Source of the DNA: DASYTH01 sp045806965
Lineage (GTDB): Bacteria > Actinomycetota > Actinomycetes > Mycobacteriales > Pseudonocardiaceae
DNA: 64,000 nt
Direction of reading: 5' to 3'
NCBI GenBank assembly: GCA_045806965.1
Contig: JBJMIG010000017.1
Location: 11,365 to 75,364 of the forward strand
The notes beneath the pieces are model-generated. The model saw nothing but the letters and a program-made list of their open reading frames with translations, did not search any database and was not told the DNA's origin. Positions 1 through 7,476 of the stretch are shown one piece after another; positions within the stretch are counted from its first letter, which is position 1, and each line of letters opens with the position of its first letter. Made by a program: the position numbers and the translations under genes.

Positions 1-1
1 G

Positions 2-1219
2 GACCGGGCCAGGGCGCTCGGCCTCGATGCGCCGCCGGACGCCGGCAACGCGTTCGGCGAACTCGGCCGGGACGATGCCGAGGCCACCATCGTGCCGGTC
101 GGCACGGCCACCACGGTGCGCCGGATCCCGCCCGGCTTCCAGGCGGTCGGACCGCAAGGCACCAGGGCGATGCTGCGCACCGATCTCGACCAGCGGGCCA
201 GGCCGGAGTACGCGCCGCCGGTGCTGACCGCGCCGCCCCCGCTGCCCAGGTCCGCGCCACCGAGCCCGCCGTACGGCATGGCGCCCCCGCACACCGGCGG
301 GGTGTCGCTACCCAGGTCGCACCCGCCGAGCCGGTCCAACCGGATCGTGCTGTGGAGCCTGCTCGGGGCGTTGCTGCTGGTCGTCACCGGCACCGCCACC
401 TGGTGGTTCGCCGCGGGCCGGTGGACCGAGGTGCCGCGGCTGGACGGGAAGGACCGGGCCGGCGCCGAACGCTCGCTCACCGACGCGGACCTCAAGCCCG
501 ACGTGCAACCCGTGCGGGACAACCAGATCCAGGCCGGCGTCGTGATCAGGACCGAACCGGCCGGCGGGCGCCGGGCGCTGCGCGGCGACCCGGTCAGGCT
601 GATCGTCTCGCTCGGCCGGCCGGTCGTGCCGAACGTGCGGCCGGGCAGCACCGTCGCGGAGGCCGAGCAGGCGATCCAGGCGGCCGAGCTCACCCCGCAG
701 ACCGACGACGGCAAGAAGCAGTTCGACGACACGGTGCCCACGGGCGCGGTCGTCGGGCTGGACCCGAAGCCCGGCAGCCAGCTCAACATCGGCACCACGG
801 TCAACATCGTGGTCAGCCGGGGCCCGAAGCCGAAGCCGGTGCCGGACCTGCACGGCAAGTCCAGGGACGAAGCCTTCCAGGTGTTGCGGGACAACGGCTT
901 CGAGCCGGTGGAGGGACCGGCCGAGTTCGCCGGGGATGTGGACGGCGGGCATGTGGTGCGCACCGACCCGCCGGCCAACAGCCAACCGAACCCCGATGCC
1001 GGCAAGCAGGTCAAGGTGATCCTGTCCAACGCGGTCACCCTGCCGGACCTTGGCCAGCACCCGGCCGGCGAGGCCAAGTCCACATTGGAGGGGCTCGGCC
1101 TGCGGGTGGAGATCCAGCAGTTCTCCGGCAACCCGGACAGCCGGGTCTTCGCCCAGGCGCCGGCAGCCGGCAGCCGGGTCGAGCCCGGCGCGAAAGTGCA
1201 GCTTTTCGCGTTCCCCTGA
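2..1219 (+). CDS. pknL: PASTA-domain serine/threonine protein kinase, C-terminal part (5' end outside window)
   Basis: The frame is open from the first bases, so this is the 3' part of a longer gene. What is visible is a proline-rich juxtamembrane stretch, one transmembrane helix (about nt 343-420, followed by WWF), and four extracellular PASTA repeats (about 427-630, 631-830, 835-1028, 1030-1216). PASTA repeats bind muropeptides or lipid II and occur on actinobacterial PknB/PknL-type kinases that control cell wall growth. The kinase domain would lie upstream of the window. The PknL assignment rests on position: in M. tuberculosis pknL lies next to aroG, and aroG lies downstream here. Mycobacterial PknL lacks PASTA repeats, so this would be the longer form found in other actinobacteria. 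Confidence 0.8.
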   Translation, partial: DRARALGLDAPPDAGNAFGELGRDDAEATIVPVGTATTVRRIPPGFQAVGPQGTRAMLRTDLDQRARPEYAPPVLTAPPPLPRSAPPSPPYGMAPPHTGGVSLPRSHPPSRSNRIVLWSLLGALLLVVTGTATWWFAAGRWTEVPRLDGKDRAGAERSLTDADLKPDVQPVRDNQIQAGVVIRTEPAGGRRALRGDPVRLIVSLGRPVVPNVRPGSTVAEAEQAIQAAELTPQTDDGKKQFDDTVPTGAVVGLDPKPGSQLNIGTTVNIVVSRGPKPKPVPDLHGKSRDEAFQVLRDNGFEPVEGPAEFAGDVDGGHVVRTDPPANSQPNPDAGKQVKVILSNAVTLPDLGQHPAGEAKSTLEGLGLRVEIQQFSGNPDSRVFAQAPAAGSRVEPGAKVQLFAFP

Positions 1220-1305
1220 CCCTGGTGCGCCAAAGGCCCCCCTCGGCGCGTCGCCGAGTCCTATGCTCAGCGCGTTCGGGCTCGGTGTGCCAGCGAGGAG
1301 GCTCA

Positions 1306-1512
1306 TTGATCGGCACGCGGGGGCGGGTCACCGGCACGATCGGCCCCGGGCTGATCGGTGAGGTACTCCTCAGTGTGCGCGGTGGGGTGGAGGCCTTCTA
1401 CGCCTATCCAGCCGACCCGGACGAGCGCATCGAGCCAGGGACGCAGGTGCTCGTCGTGGACTTCGAGCAGCCGCGCACGGTGTACGTCCAGCGGTGGCAG
1501 CCGCTGGTGTAG
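1306..1512 (+). CDS. Small NfeD-like OB-fold protein
   Basis: A 68-residue protein starting at TTG 1306, five bases after a GAGGAG ribosome binding site (1295-1300). It has no membrane segment. The sequence runs as a compact beta-rich domain (G-x-V-T-G-T-I, then V-L-V-V-D-F near the end, then V-Y-V-Q-R-W) like the C-terminal OB-fold of NfeD proteins. NfeD partners are classically encoded beside flotillin/SPFH proteins, and the next gene, 13 bp downstream, is a flotillin. The pair probably works at the membrane in a flotillin scaffold. The family call is by pattern and context. Confidence 0.7.
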   Translation: MIGTRGRVTGTIGPGLIGEVLLSVRGGVEAFYAYPADPDERIEPGTQVLVVDFEQPRTVYVQRWQPLV

Positions 1513-1525
1513 AAGGGGAGTCGCG

Positions 1526-3007
1526 TTGTCCGACACATTGATCATCATCACGGTGGCCGTCGTCGGGGTCATCGTTCTGTTCCTGTTACTTCGGGCGCTC
1601 TACAAGGTCGCTGAGCCGAACGAGGCACTGATCATCTCCGGCTGGGGCGCCAGGGTCAGCCGCACCGAGACGGCCGACAGCATGGGTTTCAAGATCATCA
1701 CCGGCCGTGGGGCGCTGCTCGTCCCCGGCTTCCAGACCGCGCGCCGGCTCTCGCTGGACACCAGGGGCACCAATCTTCAGGTCACCTGTGTGACCAGGCA
1801 GGGCCTGCCGGTCACCGTGCGGGCCGTGGTGATCTACAAGGTGGGCGACGACTTCGTCTCGATCGCCAATGCCGCGCGCCGCTTCCTCGACCAGCAGGAC
1901 GGCATGAACGAGACGATCCACGAGCTGTTCTCCGGGCATCTGCGGTCCATCGTCGGCGGGCTGACCATCGAGGAGATGATCCACAACCGGGACGCGCTCA
2001 CCGGTGAGGTGCGCAGTTCATCCGCCAACGAGATGATCAAGCTCGGCCTGGTCGTCGACTCGCTTCAGATCCAGGAGATCGAGGACGAGTCCGGCTACAT
2101 CCTGAACCTGGGCAAGCCGCACGCCGCCGCGGTCGCGGCGTCGGCCCGGATCGCCGAGGCCCAACGCGACCAGGAGGCCACCGAGGCCGAGCAGGTGGCC
2201 AAGGCCAAGAAGGCGGCCGCGGTGCGGGCCAGCGAGATCCAGCAGGCCGGCTACCAGGCCGAGATGGACGAGGCGCGGGCCAAGGCCAGCCAGGCCGGGC
2301 CGCTGTCCCAGGCCACCGCCCGCCAGGAGGTCGTGGTCCAGGAGACGCGCGCCGCGCAGTTCGAGGCCGACCTGGCCGAGCAGCGGCTCCAGTCCCAGGT
2401 GCGCAAGCCGGCCGACGCCAAGGCCTACGAGACCAGGACGCTCGCCGACGCCGACCGGGACGCGCAGATCGCCAGGGCGCAGGCCCAGGCCAAGGAGACC
2501 GAGCTGCGCGCGGCCGCCGACGCGACCAAGGTGAAGATCGCGGCCGAGGCCGAGGCACAGTCCACCAAGGCCCGAGGCGAGGCCAACGCCAGTGCGACCA
2601 GGGCGACCGGCGAGGCCGAGGCGGCCTCCGCCAAGGCCCGAGGGCTGGCCGACGCGGACGCCGCGCGGGCCAAGGGTCTCGCCGAAGCCGAGGCGATCAA
2701 GGCACGGGCAACCGCGCTGGCCGAGAACCAGGAGGCCGTGATCGCCCAGCAGTTGGCGGAGCGCTGGCCGGAGATCGTCGCCGCCGGGGCGGCCGCGTTC
2801 GGCAACGTCGATCACATGGTGGTGCTCAACGGTGCCGACGGCGTGTCGGACATGTTCACCAAGGCACTGTCCCTCGGCGGCACCGGACTGGGTCTGGCCC
2901 GCCAGCTGATGGAGACCATGAAGCCGGCCGAACCCACGCACCCCAAGGGAAACGGCCACGCCCCGGACACCGCGCTGACCGGCACCGAGCTCAAGAAGCT
3001 GGACTGA
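1526..3007 (+). CDS. Flotillin/SPFH-domain membrane scaffold protein
   Basis: 493 residues from TTG 1526, with AAGGGGAG directly upstream (1513-1520). An N-terminal hydrophobic helix is followed by an SPFH/PHB domain and a long alanine/glutamate-rich coiled coil with many A-E-A and K-A-R-G repeats, then a short C-terminal tail. That is the architecture of flotillins, which form lipid-ordered membrane platforms. The gene follows the NfeD-like gene and precedes an unknown gene by 16 bp, so the three probably form one operon. An upstream in-frame GTG exists but would run through the NfeD-like gene, so TTG 1526 is preferred. Confidence 0.88.
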   Translation: MSDTLIIITVAVVGVIVLFLLLRALYKVAEPNEALIISGWGARVSRTETADSMGFKIITGRGALLVPGFQTARRLSLDTRGTNLQVTCVTRQGLPVTVRAVVIYKVGDDFVSIANAARRFLDQQDGMNETIHELFSGHLRSIVGGLTIEEMIHNRDALTGEVRSSSANEMIKLGLVVDSLQIQEIEDESGYILNLGKPHAAAVAASARIAEAQRDQEATEAEQVAKAKKAAAVRASEIQQAGYQAEMDEARAKASQAGPLSQATARQEVVVQETRAAQFEADLAEQRLQSQVRKPADAKAYETRTLADADRDAQIARAQAQAKETELRAAADATKVKIAAEAEAQSTKARGEANASATRATGEAEAASAKARGLADADAARAKGLAEAEAIKARATALAENQEAVIAQQLAERWPEIVAAGAAAFGNVDHMVVLNGADGVSDMFTKALSLGGTGLGLARQLMETMKPAEPTHPKGNGHAPDTALTGTELKKLD

Positions 3008-5030
3008 CTCGAGGGGTCTCGACATGGGATTTTTCGACGACGCAGAGGAGCCGCCGGAGCCGCGGTACGAGGTACCGGACCGGTTGTACGCGCCGAGCGG
3101 GCCGGGGTGGGCGAGCGAGCCCGAGCAGTACTACCTGCCCGCGGTGCTGCCGTGGACCCAGGAACTGGGCCGCGGCGAGGACGCGGTCGTCGCCCTGCGC
3201 GGCGTGCTGGTGTGGCCGGAATCGTGCACCCTGGATGTGGTGATGTTCCTGCGCCGGTTCAACCGCGGCGCGGCGGCCGCGATGCGGCTCCCGATGCTGC
3301 GGCAGACGTACCGGCTCGGGGTGCTGTTCGCGGACGGACGTCGGGTGATCAGCAACAGCCGGGCGGCACCGATGCCGGGGTCCGAGCGGGGCGACGAGCG
3401 GCCGATCCTGAGCCAGCGCGGTGGCAGCGGCGGCCAGTTCTACCAGCACATGGCGTTCCACCTGTGGCCGCTGCCGCCGGACGGGCCGCTCACCCTGGTG
3501 CTCGACTGGTCCGAGCAGGGCATCGCGGAGACCAGGACCGAGCTGGACGGCACCGAGCTTCGGGCCAAGGCCGCCGACGCAATGGAGATCTGGCACGATC
3601 TCCCGCCCGCGCCGGAAGGCAAGCCGGCCGGAGAGCACGGCCTTGGCTTCCGCAGCGCGGCGGTTCGAGCCACGCCGACGGCTCGCCGGGCCGAGCGTCG
3701 TGACCCGGGCGGCCCGGGACCGCAGTAGTTTGGGGCGGCCATCGTGGTGATGATCGCGACTAGGGTGTAGCTCGACACCGTGGACCTGTCCGCTCAGTGT
3801 CGGAGCACGTTGCGCAGGAGTTCTCTGTTCGAAGTCCACCCATTTCGGCGGTGTGAAGTACGGAATGCCGTTGACGACGTGGATCTCCCATTCGGTGCCG
3901 TGGACCATGCGGTGATGTCGCCGGCAGAGTAGAACCATGTTCGCGAGGTCGGTCCTGCCGCCGTCGGCCCAGTGGTGAATGTGATGTGCGTCTGTCCAGC
4001 GGGCGGATAGATGACATCCTGGGAATGCGCATCCTCGATCCCGCGCGACCAGTGCGGTGCGCTGGTCCTTGGTGACCAATCGGTGTTCGCGTCCCACGTC
4101 CAGTGGAACACCTTCGGTGTTGAGAATCATCGGGATCAGGTCCGCGTCACACGCCAGTTCGCGGACGGCGTGGGCGTTGATGGCAGTGCCGCAGTCCAGG
4201 GTGGCAGTGCCCATTCCCTCCGCGAGCATGGCGTGGTCAAGAATGACGTTGAGGTGCGGCTTGATCCCACCGTGCACCGGAGCATTCCCAGCGGTCACGG
4301 CGAGGTGCACGACAGCGGTGAAGGCATCTCCTTGGCGGTGCTCGATCGACCGCGGGTCCGGGACACCCGGAGCAGCAGGGGTGGGCTCGGCCAACGGTCC
4401 GAACAACGCCAGGAGTTCCTCGGCGGTTTCGGTGTCGGCTTCACCGGAGTATTTGATCCGTCCGGTGGGCAGCAGCCTGTAGCGGAAGGTGTCGGCGGGT
4501 TCGGCTTCGTGGTCGAGCAGGTGGGGGTCGGTGCCGTCGTGGAGGATCCGGTTGAGCAGCACCAGCCCGTGCTCACGCACCACCGAGGATGAGTGGGTGC
4601 GGGCGGTCTCGCCGAGCGTGGTCTCCACCAGTTCCCGGTGCTCCAGGGTGGCCCAGGAGGGGAGTTGTGTCACCGCGTCGGCCACCGCATCGATGTGCTC
4701 ACCATCAACCACCCCGTCCAGCAGGGCTTGACGCAAGGTGGGCAGCTTGGCCGGCGCGGCGTATCCAATCGGGGTCACGGACAGCGAGACCTGATCGGCC
4801 TGAGCGATCATCCGGGACGCCTTCTGCCGGTTGACGTGCACGAGTTCAGCAACGAACGCAGCCGAGCTGGTGTACCCGGCGAACTGGGCGGTTTGTGCGT
4901 GCCGCATTTCCGCCAAGTGCAACAACGCGGAAGCATAAGCCCGCCGCATATCCGCAATGGCCGCCACAAATCCGGCCGCATGCAAGGCACCAGGAAGGGC
5001 ACCAAACGAAGCAACAGCCGGTTGACTCAT
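2991..5030 (-). CDS. HNH endonuclease of the DUF222 (13E12-like) family, apparent read-through at the C-terminus
   Basis: The ATG at 5030 begins a 679-residue reading. The first 415 residues or so look genuine: an alpha-helical DUF222 domain, then an HNH nuclease domain with C-A-F-P-G-C, D-A-H-H-I-H-H-W, and L-C-R-R-H-H-R-M-V-H motifs. These genes occur in many copies in actinobacterial genomes and are usually 400-500 residues. After about position 3790 the frame continues without a stop and becomes the antisense of the 3024-3728 gene, ending only at 2991. The natural stop was probably lost by 3' truncation. Base composition in the nuclease part looks less GC-rich than in its neighbours, fitting a mobile or repetitive origin. 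Confidence 0.75.
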   Translation of the reverse strand: MSQPAVASFGALPGALHAAGFVAAIADMRRAYASALLHLAEMRHAQTAQFAGYTSSAAFVAELVHVNRQKASRMIAQADQVSLSVTPIGYAAPAKLPTLRQALLDGVVDGEHIDAVADAVTQLPSWATLEHRELVETTLGETARTHSSSVVREHGLVLLNRILHDGTDPHLLDHEAEPADTFRYRLLPTGRIKYSGEADTETAEELLALFGPLAEPTPAAPGVPDPRSIEHRQGDAFTAVVHLAVTAGNAPVHGGIKPHLNVILDHAMLAEGMGTATLDCGTAINAHAVRELACDADLIPMILNTEGVPLDVGREHRLVTKDQRTALVARDRGCAFPGCHLSARWTDAHHIHHWADGGRTDLANMVLLCRRHHRMVHGTEWEIHVVNGIPYFTPPKWVDFEQRTPAQRAPTLSGQVHGVELHPSRDHHHDGRPKLLRSRAARVTTLGPASRRRGSNRRAAEAKAVLSGRLAFRRGREIVPDLHCVGGLGPKLGAVQLGPGLRDALLGPVEHQGERPVRRQRPQVERHVLVELAAAATALAQDRPLVAPLGPRHRCRPAVADHPTSVREQHPEPVRLPQHREPHRGRRAAVEPAQEHHHIQGARFRPHQHAAQGDDRVLAAAQFLGPRQHRGQVVLLGLARPPRPARRVQPVRYLVPRLRRLLCVVEKSHVETPRVSPAS
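3024..3728 (+). CDS. Conserved actinobacterial protein of unknown function
   Basis: 234 residues, ATG start 16 bp after the flotillin stop, consistent with one operon. No signal peptide or membrane helix. The centre has a beta-sandwich-like pattern with a tryptophan/proline-rich segment (W-P-L-P-P near residues 150-155) and a glycine-rich turn before it; the last 40 residues are arginine/proline-rich and probably disordered. I recognise the general pattern from other actinobacterial hypothetical proteins but know no function. The opposite strand is open over the whole gene as an extension of the HNH gene, so one of the two readings is spurious; this one has the better operon context. Confidence 0.65.
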   Translation: MGFFDDAEEPPEPRYEVPDRLYAPSGPGWASEPEQYYLPAVLPWTQELGRGEDAVVALRGVLVWPESCTLDVVMFLRRFNRGAAAAMRLPMLRQTYRLGVLFADGRRVISNSRAAPMPGSERGDERPILSQRGGSGGQFYQHMAFHLWPLPPDGPLTLVLDWSEQGIAETRTELDGTELRAKAADAMEIWHDLPPAPEGKPAGEHGLGFRSAAVRATPTARRAERRDPGGPGPQ

Positions 5031-5149
5031 ACATATATTCTCGCAGAGAGGCCCGACATTCGCTCGATGAAACGAGTGCGAATGCAAACACCTGTTCGAG
5101 ACCAAACCGAAGCGCACTAATGGGTTATTGGGGGCGGGGCGGGCAAGGA

Positions 5150-5172
5150 AAGGGCAGGCGCAGCCTGCCCTT
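5150..5172 (-). terminator. Perfect 10-bp hairpin, candidate terminator
   Basis: AAGGGCAGGC (5150-5159) pairs exactly with GCCTGCCCTT (5163-5172) around a 3-base loop. On the minus strand the hairpin is followed by TTTCC, the better orientation for termination. It would end transcripts coming from aroG before they reach the HNH gene. Confidence 0.5.
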
Positions 5173-5375
5173 ATCTCCTGCCCAAGGTGCCGAGAGAGGC
5201 TCGTTGTCCAGGGCCGCGGCCCCAGCACACCACCCAACGCACAAGGTGGCCGCGATCGCGAAGCGACGCGACGAAGGAGCGCCCTTGACAATGAGAATCG
5301 GCACCGCAAAATCCGCCCCGCCGCCACCCCGGTAACCCCGCCGAAGCAAACCAAAACGCCCGGCCGCACCCACCC

Positions 5376-5556
5376 GAGCGCAGAACTCGCGGGCCCGAGC
5401 GCAGAACTCGCGAGTCCGAGCGCACCCCCGTTGCCTGAACGCAGAACTCGCGGGCCCGAGCGCAGAACTCGCGGGCCTGAACGCAGGACTCGCGAGTTCG
5501 AGCGCACCCCCGTTGCCTGAGTGCAGGACTCGCGGGCCTGGGTGCAGGACTCGCGC
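5376..5556. repeat. Tandem about 20-bp repeats, ACTCGCG family
   Basis: Seven degenerate copies of a unit like GAGCGCAGAACTCGCGGGCC, at about 5376, 5396, 5437, 5457, 5478, 5519 and 5540. Two copies of a CCCCCGTTGCCTGA spacer lie 82 bp apart, so a higher-order unit is visible. The core contains CTCGCG/CGCGAG palindromes that could fold. The same family recurs at 30775-30858, also between genes. Confidence 0.85.
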
Positions 5557-5572
5557 CGCGGGCGGCAGCCGG

Positions 5573-6961
5573 TCAGGAGCGGAGCATCTCCGCGACGAGG
5601 AACGCGAGCTCCAGCGACTGCTGGGTGTTGAGCCTGGGGTCGCACGCGGTCTCGTAGCGGCCGTGCAGGTCGGCTTCCGAGATGTCCTGCGCGCCGCCGA
5701 GGCACTCCGTGACGTCCTCGCCGGTCAGCTCGATATGGATGCCGCCGGGATGGGTGCCGAGCCGGCGGTGCACCTCGAAGAAGCCCTGCACCTCGTCCAC
5801 GATCCGGTCGAAGTGCCGGGTCTTGTAACCCGTTGAGGACTCGTGGGTGTTGCCGTGCATCGGGTCGCACTGCCAGATCACCTTGTGCCCCGAGGCTTCC
5901 ACCTCACGCACGATCGGCGGCAGCACGTCACGCACCGTCGCGTTGCCCATCCGGCTGATCATCGTGAGCCTACCGGGCACGCAGTGCGGGTCGAGCCGCT
6001 TGACGTACTCGACCGCCTGGCTCGGCGTGGTGGTCGGGCCGATCTTGACGCCGATCGGGTTGGCCAGCAGCTCGGCGAACGCGATGTGCGCGCCGTCCAA
6101 CTGCCTGGTGCGCTCCCCGACCCAGAGGAAGTGCGACGAAAGATCGTAGAGCCGGGGCTCGTCGCCGCTGGTGTCCATGCGCAACATGGCCCGCTCGTAG
6201 TCGAGCAGCAACGCCTCATGGCTGGCGAAGATCTCGGTGGTGTGCAAGGTGCTGTCCTGCACCCCGCAGGCCGCCATGAAGCGCAGCCCACGGTCGATCT
6301 CGGTGGCCAGCGCCTCGTACCGCTCGCCGGCCGGCGAGGTGCGCACGAAGTCCTTGTTCCAGTCGTGCAGGTTGGTCAGGTCGGCCATGCCGGCCGCGGT
6401 CAGCGCGCGCAACAGGTTCATCGCGGCACCGGCGTTGGCGTAGGCGCGAATCATCCGGCCGGGATCTGGCGTCCGAGTCTCGAGCGTGGCCACCAGCGAG
6501 TTGATGATGTCCCCGCGGTACACCGGCAGGCCGAGGTGATCGGTGGCGTTGGACCGCGGCTTGGCGTACTGGCCGGCGAACCGGGCGACCTTGAGCACCG
6601 GCACGCTCGCGCCGTAGGTGAGCACCACCGCCATCTGCAGCAGCGTGCGGATGTTGCCGCGGATATGCGGTTCGGTGTTGTCGGCGAAGGTCTCCGCGCA
6701 GTCGCCGCCCTGGAGCATGAACGCGTTACCGAGGGCCACGTCGGCCAGTCGCTCGCGCATCCGGTCGATCTCGGGCGGCACGGTCACCGGCGGCACGCTC
6801 TCCAGCAACGTGCGCACCTGGCGCACCTGAAGCGGATCCGGCCACTCCGGCTGCTGCGCGGCCGGCCGGGCGAGCGCGTCGTCAAGGGCGGCGCGCAGGT
6901 TCGGCGGCAGCGGCGGCAGCTCGGGCAGCGTGTCCACCGGCACATCCACGGTCCAGTTCAC
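5573..6961 (-). CDS. aroG: Class II 3-deoxy-D-arabino-heptulosonate 7-phosphate (DAHP) synthase
   Basis: Condenses phosphoenolpyruvate and erythrose 4-phosphate in the first step of the shikimate pathway. 462 residues from GTG 6961, the same length as M. tuberculosis AroG and with the same opening N-W-T-V-D; the frame continues upstream, but family alignment fixes this start. Recognisable class II motifs include Q-G-G-D-C-A-E-T-F, K-I-G-P-T-T-T-P, and C-D-P-M-H-G-N-T. The gene is monocistronic and divergent from the haemoglobin gene with a 59-bp gap. Confidence 0.97.
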   Translation of the reverse strand: MNWTVDVPVDTLPELPPLPPNLRAALDDALARPAAQQPEWPDPLQVRQVRTLLESVPPVTVPPEIDRMRERLADVALGNAFMLQGGDCAETFADNTEPHIRGNIRTLLQMAVVLTYGASVPVLKVARFAGQYAKPRSNATDHLGLPVYRGDIINSLVATLETRTPDPGRMIRAYANAGAAMNLLRALTAAGMADLTNLHDWNKDFVRTSPAGERYEALATEIDRGLRFMAACGVQDSTLHTTEIFASHEALLLDYERAMLRMDTSGDEPRLYDLSSHFLWVGERTRQLDGAHIAFAELLANPIGVKIGPTTTPSQAVEYVKRLDPHCVPGRLTMISRMGNATVRDVLPPIVREVEASGHKVIWQCDPMHGNTHESSTGYKTRHFDRIVDEVQGFFEVHRRLGTHPGGIHIELTGEDVTECLGGAQDISEADLHGRYETACDPRLNTQQSLELAFLVAEMLRS

Positions 6962-7020
6962 CCCGCAAGCGTAAGAGGTAACCGCTTGCTCGCCACGGTC
7001 TGGGGTGATTGCGTACCCGG

Positions 7021-7476
7021 GTGACACCTACGCTCTACGAGTGGGCCGGTGGCGCGGCGGCCCTGCACAAGCTGTTCGACCGGTTCTACGAGTACGTGCG
7101 CGCGGACGAGACTCTGGCGCCGGTGTTCGCGAACATGTCGCCCGAGCACCCGAAGCACGTCGCGGCCTGGCTCGGCGAGGTGTTCGGCGGCCCGGCGGAG
7201 TACTCGGCGCAGCGCGGCGGACACGCGCACATGATCAGCCGGCACCTCGGCCGGGCACTCACCGAGCGGCACCGGCGGCGCTGGGTCGAGCTGCTGATCG
7301 ACACCGCGGACGAGGTTGGGCTGCCGGACGATCCGGAGTTCCGCGCCGCGTTCGTCGGCTACCTCGAGTGGGGCACCCGGATGGCGGTCATGCTCTCCGC
7401 ACCCGGCGTCGAACCGCCGCCGGCCGACTCACCGATGCCGAGCTGGGACTGGACGCTACCCCCGTATCAGCCGTAG
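7021..7476 (+). CDS. Group II truncated haemoglobin
   Basis: 151 residues from GTG 7021 (an in-frame TTG at 7009 is possible). The protein binds haem and is thought to handle oxygen or nitric oxide in the cytoplasm. Visible family features are an aromatic F-Y pair in the B helix, F-G-G-P-x-x-Y-S in the E region, a candidate proximal histidine in M-I-S-R-H-L-G, and the conserved G-helix tryptophan in R-R-R-W-V. The 3' end overlaps the convergent amidase gene by 10 bp. Confidence 0.88.
   Translation: MTPTLYEWAGGAAALHKLFDRFYEYVRADETLAPVFANMSPEHPKHVAAWLGEVFGGPAEYSAQRGGHAHMISRHLGRALTERHRRRWVELLIDTADEVGLPDDPEFRAAFVGYLEWGTRMAVMLSAPGVEPPPADSPMPSWDWTLPPYQP

Larger units (their letters stand above)
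5031..5572. other. Long spacer between the HNH gene and aroG
   Basis: About 540 bases without a convincing gene. It holds an A/T-rich stretch just upstream of the HNH start, a perfect hairpin (5150-5172), a motif resembling half of a Zur/Fur-type metal box (TGACAATGAGAATC, 5286-5299), and a block of about 20-bp tandem repeats (5376-5556). Short open frames here have no start signals or protein-like composition. Confidence 0.7.

Noticed and set aside
5376..5556. CRISPR array
   Set aside because: Units are directly abutting with no unique spacers of constant length, and no cas genes are present.
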